Assembly (NCBI RefSeq): GCF_007923295.1
Contig: NZ_VOIR01000011.1
Span: 1-64,000 of the forward strand
Reading direction: 5' to 3'
DNA length: 64,000 nucleotides
DNA from: Agrococcus sediminis
Lineage (GTDB): Bacteria > Actinomycetota > Actinomycetes > Actinomycetales > Microbacteriaceae
Part shown: positions 37,527-45,229 of the stretch, piece by piece
Position numbering within the stretch: the stretch's first letter is position 1
Layout: the number at the start of each line of letters is the position of its first letter
The notes under the pieces: model-generated
What the model saw: the letters and a program-made list of their open reading frames with translations, nothing else
Told to the model about the DNA's origin: nothing
Databases searched by the model: none
Program-made: the position numbers and the translations under genes

Positions 37527-37787
37527 TCAATAGACCTCGCGCCGATGGGCGATGCGGAAGACCGCCACCGTGACCACGCGGTCGTCGACCTCGTAGAGCA
37601 CCCGGTAGTCGCCGACGCGGATGCGCCAGGCGTGCTGCTCGCCGGCGATCTTGCGGCAGCCAGGGGGCCGCGGGTCGTCTGCGAGCGCGCGGACCTTCTC
37701 GAGGATCTTGTCCCTGGCTGCTCGTGGCTCGAGCTTCTTGAGCTCGCGGGCTGCGGCGGTCGTGAACTCGACCGAGTAGGGGGTCAC
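37527..37787 (-). CDS. RelE/ParE-superfamily toxin
   Basis: The 86-residue protein has the RelE fold: an alpha-helical start (FTTAAARELKKLEP), then WRIRVGDYRVLYEVDD and VAVFRIAHRREVY, which give the basic/aromatic C-terminal surface of ribosome-dependent mRNA interferases. GTG 37787 overlaps the antitoxin stop (GTGA). Confidence 0.88.
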   Translation of the reverse strand: MTPYSVEFTTAAARELKKLEPRAARDKILEKVRALADDPRPPGCRKIAGEQHAWRIRVGDYRVLYEVDDRVVTVAVFRIAHRREVY

Positions 37788-38047
37788 TCAGCGAGCTCGG
37801 CTGCCAGCTCGTCCAGCGAGATCCGGGAGCCGTCGTCGGCGGCCTTGGCGGCACGGAACTCGGCCAGGTCACGCGCATCCTCGAGCTGCTCGAGCAGCTC
37901 GAGGTCCTCCACACTGATCACCACGGCCGCGAGCTTGCCGTAGCGCGTGACGCCCACGCGCTCCTTGCCATAGCTCACCCGGCCGACCACCTCGGCGAAG
38001 CCGGTGACGAGATCTCCCGTGCTGACGCTGCGGCTGATGGTGTTCAT
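37784..38047 (-). CDS. Phd/YefM-family antitoxin
   Basis: The 87-residue protein has an N-terminal Phd/YefM domain (FAEVVGRVSYGKERVGVTRYGKLAAVVISVEDL) and an acidic C-terminus that would neutralise the toxin. It is the first gene of the pair, with its own palindromic operator just upstream, fitting the usual autorepression. ATG 38047. Confidence 0.88.
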   Translation of the reverse strand: MNTISRSVSTGDLVTGFAEVVGRVSYGKERVGVTRYGKLAAVVISVEDLELLEQLEDARDLAEFRAAKAADDGSRISLDELAAELAE

Positions 38048-38060
38048 GGCTCGAGTCTAC

Positions 38061-38080
38061 CCCGTTTCGTGTAAAACGGG
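38061..38080. promoter_or_regulatory. Toxin-antitoxin operator palindrome
   Basis: CCCGTTT (38061-38067) and AAACGGG (38074-38080) flank a 6-nt spacer, 14 nt upstream of the antitoxin ATG. It is the expected position for antitoxin or complex binding and autorepression. Confidence 0.6.
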
Positions 38081-38104
38081 AGAAACATGTGGAATTGCGG
38101 TTCG

Positions 38105-38692
38105 TCAGTCGCCAGCCGGGAGCGGCTCGCCGCAGTCGCGGCAGGTCGCGGCGGCAGGCACGACCATGAAGCAGTTCGGGCAGGTCGTCTCACGCATCGC
38201 CGGCCGCGGCGCGGCGGACGCCCGCGGAGCGCTGGCGCGCGTGGCGCGGCTGCGCGGGCGACGCTCGGGAAGCGGCGCGAGCACGACCGGCTGCCCGCCG
38301 TCGGCGGGCATTGTCGCGCCGAAGAAGCGGTAGCACTCGAGGCGGTCCTCGGCAGCAACGCGCTCACGCGTGCGCTCATCGGTGCCGGCGGGCACACCCG
38401 GATAGCCATCACCGATGCGGCGCTCGGCCGTGACGCACACCGACGTGAGTCGAGGCTCTCCGCGCGTTTCTGCATCCGCCGCGACGGCGCCGAGCACCCG
38501 CCCGATCCAGTGCGCCATCAGCTGACTCGTCGTGATGCCCGTCCGCGCCTGGATGCGGTCGCTCAGGTCCTGGTAGGTGATCCATCCGCCGTACTCGCTA
38601 GCGGTCTCGATGAGCACCTCACGGGCGGCCGGCCACCACTGCCGCACGGCGTCGGCCCCCGAGACGTACTTGCCGTTCGCGAGCTCTGGCAT
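38105..38692 (-). CDS. Unknown protein with C-terminal zinc ribbon
   Basis: The 195-residue protein has an N-terminal alpha/beta domain (VLIETASEYGGWITYQDLSDRIQARTG) followed by TSVCVTAERRIGDGYPG. An Arg/Ala/Pro-rich linker and a C-terminal four-cysteine ribbon (CPNC...CRDCGEPL) complete it. The N-terminal part might be a small winged helix, since WITYQDLSDRI reads like a helix-turn-helix start. I do not recognise the family. ATG 38692 has AGGAC upstream. Confidence 0.65.
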   Translation of the reverse strand: MPELANGKYVSGADAVRQWWPAAREVLIETASEYGGWITYQDLSDRIQARTGITTSQLMAHWIGRVLGAVAADAETRGEPRLTSVCVTAERRIGDGYPGVPAGTDERTRERVAAEDRLECYRFFGATMPADGGQPVVLAPLPERRPRSRATRASAPRASAAPRPAMRETTCPNCFMVVPAAATCRDCGEPLPAGD

Positions 38693-38737
38693 AGGTGTCC
38701 TCCTCGGTAACCGTCAGCTCCAACGGTATCGGCGCCG

Positions 38738-39043
38738 TCAGGCGATGACCCCGTCGCCCTCGTACCCGACGACCACGCGGCTCTCGAGCAGCGGGATGAT
38801 CTGCATCTTGCCGATCGACGCGAAGTGGGCGCTCTCGCGGTGCGCGGTGAACGCATCCGCGTCCTGGTAGACCTCGACGATCGTGAACACGTTCGGGTGC
38901 TCGAGGTCGCGGGCGACCGAGTAGGAGATGTTGCCCTCCTCCGCGCGGCTGGCGGCGGCCAGCTGCGGCAGCAGCAGCGCGACCTGCTCGGTCGCGTCAG
39001 GCTTGGCGGTGTACGTGGCCACGGCGATGTAGTGCTGCGTCAT
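38738..39043 (-). CDS. ABM-fold monooxygenase-like protein
   Basis: The 101-residue protein matches the antibiotic biosynthesis monooxygenase dimeric alpha-beta fold: YIAVATYTAKP, a helical middle, then ISYSVARDLEHPNVFTIVEVYQD and HFASIGK. Members act as quinone or heme-related monooxygenases or signal-processing enzymes; the substrate cannot be inferred. ATG 39043; the longer upstream frame is not supported by a ribosome site. Confidence 0.78.
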   Translation of the reverse strand: MTQHYIAVATYTAKPDATEQVALLLPQLAAASRAEEGNISYSVARDLEHPNVFTIVEVYQDADAFTAHRESAHFASIGKMQIIPLLESRVVVGYEGDGVIA

Positions 39044-39127
39044 GCGATCCATCCTGCTCCTACGATCTTGTGTGCAGGGTCGCAACGCGAGAGCCTGACG
39101 CCAGTCCACCGAGTCGAGGAGGCAGCC

Positions 39128-39628
39128 GTGGCCGACCGCCGCACCGAGTCCGACGAGCACCTCGCCGCCTACCTCAACGAGCACCTGCTCGCCGGCGAGG
39201 GCGGCGTGCAGGCGTTCCACGCGGCCGCCAGGACGTTCGAGGGCTCGTCGCACGAGCGGGCGCTGCTCGCCCTCGCCGACGAGATCGCGCGGGATCGACG
39301 CGACCTGGCCCGGATCATCCACCGCCTCGGCTTCCGGCCCGCCGGCTGGAAGCGCATCCTCACGCTTGCCATCAAGGCGGCCGGCAGCATCAACCCCGTC
39401 AACCTGCTGCGGCAGCGGCGCAGCTCGATGGCGCAGTTCGAGCTCGACTTCCTCACCGGCGCCGTGCGCGCGAAGCTCTCGATGTGGGAGGCGCTGCTCG
39501 AGCTGAGCGAGAGCGACGACCGCTTCGACCGCGCCCTGCTGCTCGACCTCGAGCGTCGTGCCGAGGGACAGATCGCCGAGATCCAGCGCATCAACCGCGA
39601 GACGGTGCGGGAGCGCTTCCTGGGCTGA
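39128..39628 (+). CDS. All-helical protein, possibly ferritin-like
   Basis: The 166-residue protein is predicted to be entirely helical, with EHLLAGEGGVQAFHAAARTF and later long amphipathic helices with regular acidic residues. It recalls YciF/DUF892-like ferritin bundles, but no clear E..H metal set could be fixed by eye. GTG 39128 has the strong site GAGGAGG upstream. It is divergent from the ABM gene, and a membrane protein follows on the other strand. Confidence 0.7.
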   Translation: MADRRTESDEHLAAYLNEHLLAGEGGVQAFHAAARTFEGSSHERALLALADEIARDRRDLARIIHRLGFRPAGWKRILTLAIKAAGSINPVNLLRQRRSSMAQFELDFLTGAVRAKLSMWEALLELSESDDRFDRALLLDLERRAEGQIAEIQRINRETVRERFLG

Positions 39629-39643
39629 CCCGCCGCAGCCCCG

Positions 39644-40159
39644 CTACTCGACGACGGGCGGCGCGACGCGCGGCGCGGGCTTGCGCGTCGCCTGCACCGC
39701 GACCGCCCACTCGACCATGAGCGCGAGCCAGCCGACGAGCCACGCGATCAGCGCGGCCCATCCGATGCCCGCCGAGAGCTCGTGCAGCGGCGACGGGCTC
39801 GTCGGCGCGCCGAGCAGCAGCGTGAGCGTCGACTGCACCGACTCGCGAGTGTCGCCGCCGTCGATCGCGGTGAGCCCGAGCACCACCACGCCGACCGACG
39901 TCAGCCACGCCCAGATGCGCGCCCGCGAGCGCCGCTCCTGCCGCCGCAGCACGCCCTGCCGACGCAGCATGCCGCGCGCGGCGGCCAGCACGACCGCCAC
40001 GTAGCCGGCGACGAGCAGCGGGCTCCAGAAGAGGAGGAACACCGCGAGCCAGCCCGCCGACGCGAGCTTGAGCGCGATGCCGACGAGCGGCGCGAGGATC
40101 GCGACCCACGCCGTGAGCGGCATTGGTGGGGCGGATGCGGGGGCGGGCGTCGGGTGCAC
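39644..40159 (-). CDS. Small polytopic membrane protein
   Basis: The ~171-residue protein has about four hydrophobic segments: AWVAILAPLVGIALKLA, WLAVFLLFWSPLLVAGY, WLTSVGVVVLGL and GWAALIAWLVGWLALMV. A basic loop (RRQGVLRRQERRSRAR) lies after the second. No family is recognised. The start could be GTG 40159 or ATG 40123; no clear Shine-Dalgarno separates them. The open frame upstream of 40159 runs into a REP-like repeat and is not used. Confidence 0.65.
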   Translation of the reverse strand: MHPTPAPASAPPMPLTAWVAILAPLVGIALKLASAGWLAVFLLFWSPLLVAGYVAVVLAAARGMLRRQGVLRRQERRSRARIWAWLTSVGVVVLGLTAIDGGDTRESVQSTLTLLLGAPTSPSPLHELSAGIGWAALIAWLVGWLALMVEWAVAVQATRKPAPRVAPPVVE

Positions 40160-40188
40160 GGGGACAGTGTGGCGGATGGGGGTGCGAA

Positions 40189-40234
40189 GTGGTCTCGACT
40201 CGACGGCCCGAAGGGCCGTCGGCTCGACCAGCGG
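40189..40234. repeat. REP-like palindrome (GGTCTCGA / CTCGACCAGCGG type)
   Basis: The unit runs from GTGGTCTCGACTCG to GGCTCGACCAGCGG around a GGCCCgaaGGGCC core. It is the same kind of element seen at 44868-45229, 47170-47225, 50909-51080 and 52459-52503. Confidence 0.65.
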
Positions 40235-40359
40235 TGCGGGGGCTCGACCAGGGGGGCGGCGGAGGGAGCGGGGAGGTTGTGCGCGTAGCCTGCCCGCGCA
40301 AGGCTTGCGAACGTACGGGCAGAGCCCCGCATCCGCCGACCCGACCGCCAGGAGGCCGC

Positions 40360-41787
40360 ATGACCACCGCCGTCGTCGTCGGCGCAGGGCCCAACGGCCT
40401 GACCGCCGCAGCCGTGCTCGCGCGCGCAGGGCTCGAGGTGACGGTGCTCGAGCGGCTGCCGTACGTCGGCGGTGCGAGCGCATCGATCGCCGCGTTCGGC
40501 GACCAGGCGATCATCGACCCGGGCGCCTCGGGGCACCCGTTCGGCATCACGAGCCCCGCGTTCCGCGCGCTCGGCCTCACCGACCACGGGCTCGAGTGGG
40601 TGCACGCCGACTACCCGATGGCGCATCCGCTGCCGGGCGGCCGCGCCGCGATCCTGCACCAGGACGCCGAGCGCACCGCCCGCGAGCTGGGCGTCGACGC
40701 CCGCGCCTGGCTGCGCATGCACCAGCCGGCGACCGACGACCCGGAAGGCACGGCCGAGGCCATCCTGGGGCCGCTGCTGCGCATCCCCGACGACCCGCTG
40801 CTGCTCGCGCGCATCGGGCTGCGCGGCGCGTGGCCGGCCACGCTGCTCGCACGCACCGCGTTCCGCTCCGGCGCCGCGCAGGCGCTCTTCGCGGGCAGCG
40901 TCACCCACGCGACGCTCCCGCTCGGCCACCTGATGACAAGCGCCTTCGGCGTCGCGTTCGGCGGCGTCGGCCACTCGGCCGGATGGCCGTTCGCGAAGGG
41001 CGGGTCGCAGTCGATCGCGGATGCGCTGCGTCGCGTCGCCGAGGCGGCCGGGGCCCGCATCGAGACCGGCGTCGACGTGACCGACCTGCGCGAGCTGCCG
41101 CAGGCCGACCTGATCCTGCTCGACGTGACCCCGCACCAGCTGGCGCGCATGGCGGGCGATCGCATCGAGGGGCCGTATGCGTCGCGCATCCGCACCTGGA
41201 AGTACGGGCCGGCCGTGTCGAAGCTCGACCTGCTGCTCGACGGCCCGGTGCCGTGGGAGGACGAGCGCGTCGCCGGCGCCGGCACCGTGCACCTCGGCGG
41301 CACCTTCGCCGAGATCATCGACGCCGAGCACGCCGTGGCCGTCGGCCGCATGCCCGAGCGACCGTTCGTGCTCGCGACCCAGCCGACCGCCGCCGACCCC
41401 GAGCGCGCGCCCGCGGGGAAGCATCTGCTGTGGGCCTACGCCCATGTGCCGCACGGCTGGCCGGGCGACGCATCCGCCGCCATCGAGGCGCAGATCGAGC
41501 GCTTCGCCCCGGGCTTCCGCGACCGCATCCTCGAGCGGCGGCCGATGACGCCGGCGGCGCTCGAACTGTGGAACCCCAACCTCGTCGGCGGCTCGATCGG
41601 CGGCGGCACGCTCGCCGGCACGCAGCAGCTCGCCCGCCCCGTGCTCGCGCACCCCTACCGCGTGCCGATGCCCGGCCGCGTCTTCCTCTGCTCGTCTTCG
41701 ACCCCGCCCGGCGGCGGCGTGCACGGCATGAGCGGCTGGCACGCGGCGCACGCGGCGCTGCGCGAGATCGGCGTGCACGAGGGCTGA
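40360..41787 (+). CDS. FAD-dependent NAD(P)/FAD oxidoreductase (phytoene-dehydrogenase-like)
   Basis: The 475-residue flavoprotein has an N-terminal dinucleotide-binding motif VVVGAGPNGLTAAAVLARAG and the second-strand acidic end EVTVLER. The C-terminal segment TPPGGGVHGMSGWHAA is typical of CrtI/phytoene-desaturase-related oxidoreductases. It probably reduces or saturates a lipid-like or polyene substrate; the true substrate is unknown. AGGAGG precedes ATG 40360. It ends 13 nt before the convergent AlbA-type gene. Confidence 0.85.
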   Translation: MTTAVVVGAGPNGLTAAAVLARAGLEVTVLERLPYVGGASASIAAFGDQAIIDPGASGHPFGITSPAFRALGLTDHGLEWVHADYPMAHPLPGGRAAILHQDAERTARELGVDARAWLRMHQPATDDPEGTAEAILGPLLRIPDDPLLLARIGLRGAWPATLLARTAFRSGAAQALFAGSVTHATLPLGHLMTSAFGVAFGGVGHSAGWPFAKGGSQSIADALRRVAEAAGARIETGVDVTDLRELPQADLILLDVTPHQLARMAGDRIEGPYASRIRTWKYGPAVSKLDLLLDGPVPWEDERVAGAGTVHLGGTFAEIIDAEHAVAVGRMPERPFVLATQPTAADPERAPAGKHLLWAYAHVPHGWPGDASAAIEAQIERFAPGFRDRILERRPMTPAALELWNPNLVGGSIGGGTLAGTQQLARPVLAHPYRVPMPGRVFLCSSSTPPGGGVHGMSGWHAAHAALREIGVHEG

Positions 41788-41800
41788 ACGCGACCGCTCA

Positions 41801-43231
41801 TCAATCGAAGGCAATCTCCCAGGTGGCGCGAGGGTCTTTTTCGCTCTGTCCCCGCCACGCGACGAGCCCCTCGTCCCGAAGCGCGCGCAAGTGCCGAACT
41901 ACGGTCGGTCGTGCCCACCCGAGTGCCTCCTGAACCTCGCCGGTACCAAGAGGGCGTCGCGACCTCCGCAGTGCGTTCAGCACGCTCTCGGCGTTTCTCG
42001 GCAGCCGGTCCGCAACCGCCGCCGGAATTCTGGCATCAGCGGCCAGCGTCAGCTTCACGCTCGCCTGAGTCTGCGTGAAGACGGGGTCGGTCAACCCTGC
42101 GAGCCGCATCTCATCAACCATGCGGCGTATGCCTTCACCCAGTTCTCGCCCGATGCTGAGATCAGCGCAGACGCGAGCGATTCGCGGATTCCTCGCATAG
42201 CGAGAAATGCCGTCCAGGTTCTTCGGGTCGACCAGCCCTGGGAAGCGGCCGGGACTCTCGATCTCGATCCGATTCGGAAAGATCTCGACGCGCACGTGGT
42301 CGCCGACGATGCTGTATGCGCGGTGCACCACGGCGTTCACGATGCCCTCGAGCCAGGCGTCTCGCGGCACGATGGGGATCGGCTCGAATCGTCCATCGGC
42401 AGAGAGCGCATCGCGGCTCGGTAGCCACTCGTCGACCAGCCGCGCCGCCTCCATGATGACGTCGGGGATCCTGCCCTCCACACGTATGTCCTTGCCGGAG
42501 ATCACAGAATGGCGCGACCCGGTGCCCCGCTCGATGGAGCCGTACTGCATGACGCGCACGTGCGCGTGCGGCATCGTCGACTGAGGTAGCGCAGCGAACA
42601 GCAGCCATGCGGCCACCGTCAGCTCGCCTTCGCGCGTCAGGAGGCTGCGAGCTTGCAGGAGGCGCTGGTACGTCGACTGCGCGCGGGCAGCCTGACGGTA
42701 CGCGGAAAGGGCAGCCTGATCCAGGTCCTGCTGAATGGAGCCCGCGACTCGGGTGCCGTCGTAGACGCTCACTCCTCGGTCGTACTCGAGTTGCGTTCGC
42801 AGCGTCTGAGTCAGCTTTCGGGACTCATCACCAATACGCAGGTAGCAGTCGCCGGTATGGGTCTCGTGAACGCCCTCGCTAGGCGGTATGCGGAGGAGCA
42901 GCAGCGCATCCGTAGAGCCGTCAGCTCGCCGGACGCCTACCTGATCCGCATGCATGCGGACAGGCGGCACAGTGAAGTCGATCGACGCCTGTCGTAGTGC
43001 GTTCACATGCGAAGCGTGTCGCTTGACGCCCTCTACCTCGCCGTCGTTCAGACCGATGACTATCGTTCCGCCCTCGGCGTTCGCGAAGGCCACGAGCGCT
43101 TTCGCGAGGGTCTTCGGGTCGATCCGGACCGACTTCCGGTCGAACCACTGGTCCTCCGGAAGTTCAGCGAGTCGGGTAGCTCGTTCCTCGATCGGTGCGC
43201 CGAGCGCCACATCCACTTCGTTCTCGGACAT
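41801..43231 (-). CDS. AlbA/Schlafen-type ATP-binding regulator with C-terminal winged helix
   Basis: The 476-residue protein starts with a Schlafen AlbA_2 domain (WFDRKSVRIDPKTL...IVIGLND, ~29-63). A GHKL-like ATP-binding segment follows (EGIVNAVVHRAYSIVGDHVRVE, ~295-320). A C-terminal winged helix closes it (LGTGEVQEALGWARPTVVRHL, ~430-455). Such proteins are annotated as transcriptional regulators or as Schlafen-related stress or immunity factors. Start ATG 43231 lies directly beside a perfect 9-bp-arm palindrome (43236-43258). That position suggests it represses itself. Lower GC in its start region is notable. Confidence 0.8.
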   Translation of the reverse strand: MSENEVDVALGAPIEERATRLAELPEDQWFDRKSVRIDPKTLAKALVAFANAEGGTIVIGLNDGEVEGVKRHASHVNALRQASIDFTVPPVRMHADQVGVRRADGSTDALLLLRIPPSEGVHETHTGDCYLRIGDESRKLTQTLRTQLEYDRGVSVYDGTRVAGSIQQDLDQAALSAYRQAARAQSTYQRLLQARSLLTREGELTVAAWLLFAALPQSTMPHAHVRVMQYGSIERGTGSRHSVISGKDIRVEGRIPDVIMEAARLVDEWLPSRDALSADGRFEPIPIVPRDAWLEGIVNAVVHRAYSIVGDHVRVEIFPNRIEIESPGRFPGLVDPKNLDGISRYARNPRIARVCADLSIGRELGEGIRRMVDEMRLAGLTDPVFTQTQASVKLTLAADARIPAAVADRLPRNAESVLNALRRSRRPLGTGEVQEALGWARPTVVRHLRALRDEGLVAWRGQSEKDPRATWEIAFD

Positions 43232-43235
43232 GTAC

Positions 43236-43258
43236 CTACTCTAACTTTTTTAGAGTAG
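43236..43258. promoter_or_regulatory. Operator palindrome over AlbA-type gene start
   Basis: CTACTCTAA (43236-43244) and TTAGAGTAG (43250-43258) are perfect inverted arms with spacer ctttt, ending 5 nt before the start codon. It would cover the ribosome site and promoter start, fitting autoregulation. Confidence 0.65.
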
Positions 43259-43359
43259 TTGCGAGTACGCAACACGGAACACGCTCCGCGCTTGCTACAC
43301 CCGGCTTTTCGCGTCACGCTTGCACCGCCTGACGCGATGTGGTGCGGGAGGAGCGACCG

Positions 43360-44880
43360 ATGGACTGGGCAGCGCTCACGACCTGGCTCGACGCCCCGCA
43401 CGCCGAGCTCGCCCGCCAGGTGATCCAGCGCGGCACGGCCGCGATCTTCGCAGTCGCGTTCCTCTCGACGCTCCTGCAGTTCCCGGCGCTGCTCGGCGAG
43501 CGGGGCCTCCTGCCCGCCCCGCGCTACATCACCGCGGGCGGTCTCGACGGCCAGCCCAGCCTCTTCCGGTGGCACTACTCCGACCGGATGCTGCGCATCC
43601 TCTGCCTCGTCTCCATCGCGATCGCCTTCGCGCTGGTCGCGGGCCTGCCGCAGCTCGGCCCGCCATGGCTGCCGATGCTCGCGTTCCTGACGCTCTGGAT
43701 CGTCTACCTCTCGATCCTCCCCATCGGGCAGGTGTTCTACGGCTTCGGGTGGGAGCTGCTGCTGTGCGAGGCGGGGTTCCTCGTCGCCTTCCTCGGCTCG
43801 AACGCGACCGCTCCCCCGACGCTCGCCCTGCTGCTCATCGTCTGGCTTGTCTTCCGGCTCGAGTTCGGCGCGGGCATGATCAAGATCCGCGGCGGCCGCG
43901 AGTGGCGCGACCTCACGGCGCTCATGTACCACCACGAGACGCAGCCGATGCCGGGACCGCTCAGCCGCTGGGCGCACCTCGCGCCCGCGTGGTGGCACCG
44001 CACCGAGGTGGTCGTCAACCACGTCGCGCAGCTGGTCGCGCCGTGGCTCCTGCTCGTCGGCGTGCTCGGGGCGATCGTGACGGATGCGGTGGCCGGCCCG
44101 AGCGGCGCGGACGGCGCATCGCTCGGGTTCGCAGCGATCGCCACCGGCGCTGCCGCGGTGATGATCCTCACCCAGGGCTGGCTCGTGCTCACCGGCAACT
44201 TCGCCTGGCTCAACTGGATCACCATCGTGCTCGCCTTCGCAGCGGTCGACGACCGCGCGGTCGGGTGGCTGCTGCCCGGCCTGCCGCTTGACGACGCGTA
44301 CGCGCCGACGCCGGCCTGGTGGAGCATCCTCGTCGCCGTCGTCTTCGTCGCGTACCTGTGGCTCAGCATCCCGTCGGTGCGCAACCTCGCCTCGCGCCGC
44401 CAGCTCATGAACGCGTCGTTCAACCGGCTGCGGCTCGCGAACGCCTACGGCGCGTTCGGCACCGTCACGAAGCGACGCGACGAGATCGTCATCGAGGGGA
44501 CGATGGCGGATGCCCCGGCCGACGACGAGTGGGTCGAGTACGGCTTCAAGGGCAAGCCGGGCGATGTGCGGCGCGTGCCCGGCTGGTTCGCGCCGTACCA
44601 CCTGCGGCTCGACTGGCTGATGTGGTTCCTCGCGCTCGGGTCGCACGGGCCGTGGTTCCGGATGCTCCTCCTGCGCCTGCTCGAGGCCGACCGGCCGACG
44701 CTGCGGCTGCTCGCCGACGACCCCTTCGACGGACGTCGCCCGAGGTGGGTGCGGGCCCGCGTCTACCGGTACCGGTTCGCGACGCGCGCCGAGCACCGCG
44801 AGACGGGCCAGATCTGGATGCGCGAGGACCGCGGGCTGCTGGTGGCGCCGATGCGGGGCCGGACCTCCTCCGCTGGTTGA
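43360..44880 (+). CDS. Lipase maturation factor (LMF1)-family membrane protein
   Basis: The 506-residue protein has about nine membrane helices and family marks: FRWHYSDRMLRIL, FYGFGWELLLCEAGFL, RLEFGAGMIKIRGGREWRDLTALMYHHETQPMP and a soluble C-terminal domain with EWVEYGFKGKPGD. Bacterial members are uncharacterised; the eukaryotic relative helps lipase folding in the ER. ATG 43360 is preceded by AGGAG; a GTG at 43339 in frame is an alternative. Its TGA stop is part of a REP-like repeat (ctccgctggtTGAg). Confidence 0.82.
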   Translation: MDWAALTTWLDAPHAELARQVIQRGTAAIFAVAFLSTLLQFPALLGERGLLPAPRYITAGGLDGQPSLFRWHYSDRMLRILCLVSIAIAFALVAGLPQLGPPWLPMLAFLTLWIVYLSILPIGQVFYGFGWELLLCEAGFLVAFLGSNATAPPTLALLLIVWLVFRLEFGAGMIKIRGGREWRDLTALMYHHETQPMPGPLSRWAHLAPAWWHRTEVVVNHVAQLVAPWLLLVGVLGAIVTDAVAGPSGADGASLGFAAIATGAAAVMILTQGWLVLTGNFAWLNWITIVLAFAAVDDRAVGWLLPGLPLDDAYAPTPAWWSILVAVVFVAYLWLSIPSVRNLASRRQLMNASFNRLRLANAYGAFGTVTKRRDEIVIEGTMADAPADDEWVEYGFKGKPGDVRRVPGWFAPYHLRLDWLMWFLALGSHGPWFRMLLLRLLEADRPTLRLLADDPFDGRRPRWVRARVYRYRFATRAEHRETGQIWMREDRGLLVAPMRGRTSSAG

Positions 44881-45229
44881 GCCGCTGCGGCGCTCCGCTT
44901 CCGCTGGTTGTGCCGCTCCGCGCGCGGAGCGCGCAGAGCGAGTCGAAACCACTGCCGCGCGGGCTGCGGAGTGGTCTCGACTCGGGCGGCCGCCTTCGGC
45001 GGCAGCCCGGCTCGACCAGCGGAGGCTCGCCCCGATCGTCGAGTAGCGCCCGAAGGGCGCGTATCGAGACGAGGGAGGCTCCCCGGTCGTCGAGTAGCGC
45101 CCGAAGGGCGCGTATCGAGACGAGGACCGGCGCACGCGGCGGCGGGCGTGATCTCGATACGCCCGGCTCCGCCGGGCTACTCGATCAGCGGAAGGGGGGG
45201 CCGGCTCCGCCGGGCTACTCGATCAGCGG
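44868..45229. repeat. Cluster of REP-like palindromic repeats
   Basis: This holds at least five units of two types between convergent genes. Type A resembles GGTCTCGACTCG...CTCGACCAGCGG. Type B includes two exact 39-bp copies at 45036-45074 and 45087-45125 (TCGTCGAGTAGCGCCCGAAG..., 51-nt period), and further arms at ~45148-45229. The 342-nt gap 44881-45222 contains nothing else. Stop codons of both flanking genes lie inside the repeat. Confidence 0.75.

Noticed and set aside
35725-37914. 729-residue minus-strand frame opposite the ADH and TetR genes
   Set aside because: Same high-GC antisense artefact; no domain signature, and it would cross several well-supported genes.
44967-45027. Promoter-like elements inside the REP cluster
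   Set aside because: Matches are weak and lie in palindromic repeats between convergent gene ends, where a promoter would have no gene to serve.
44868-45229. CRISPR array
   Set aside because: Repeats are palindromic REP-like units of varying length with no regular spacers and no cas genes nearby.
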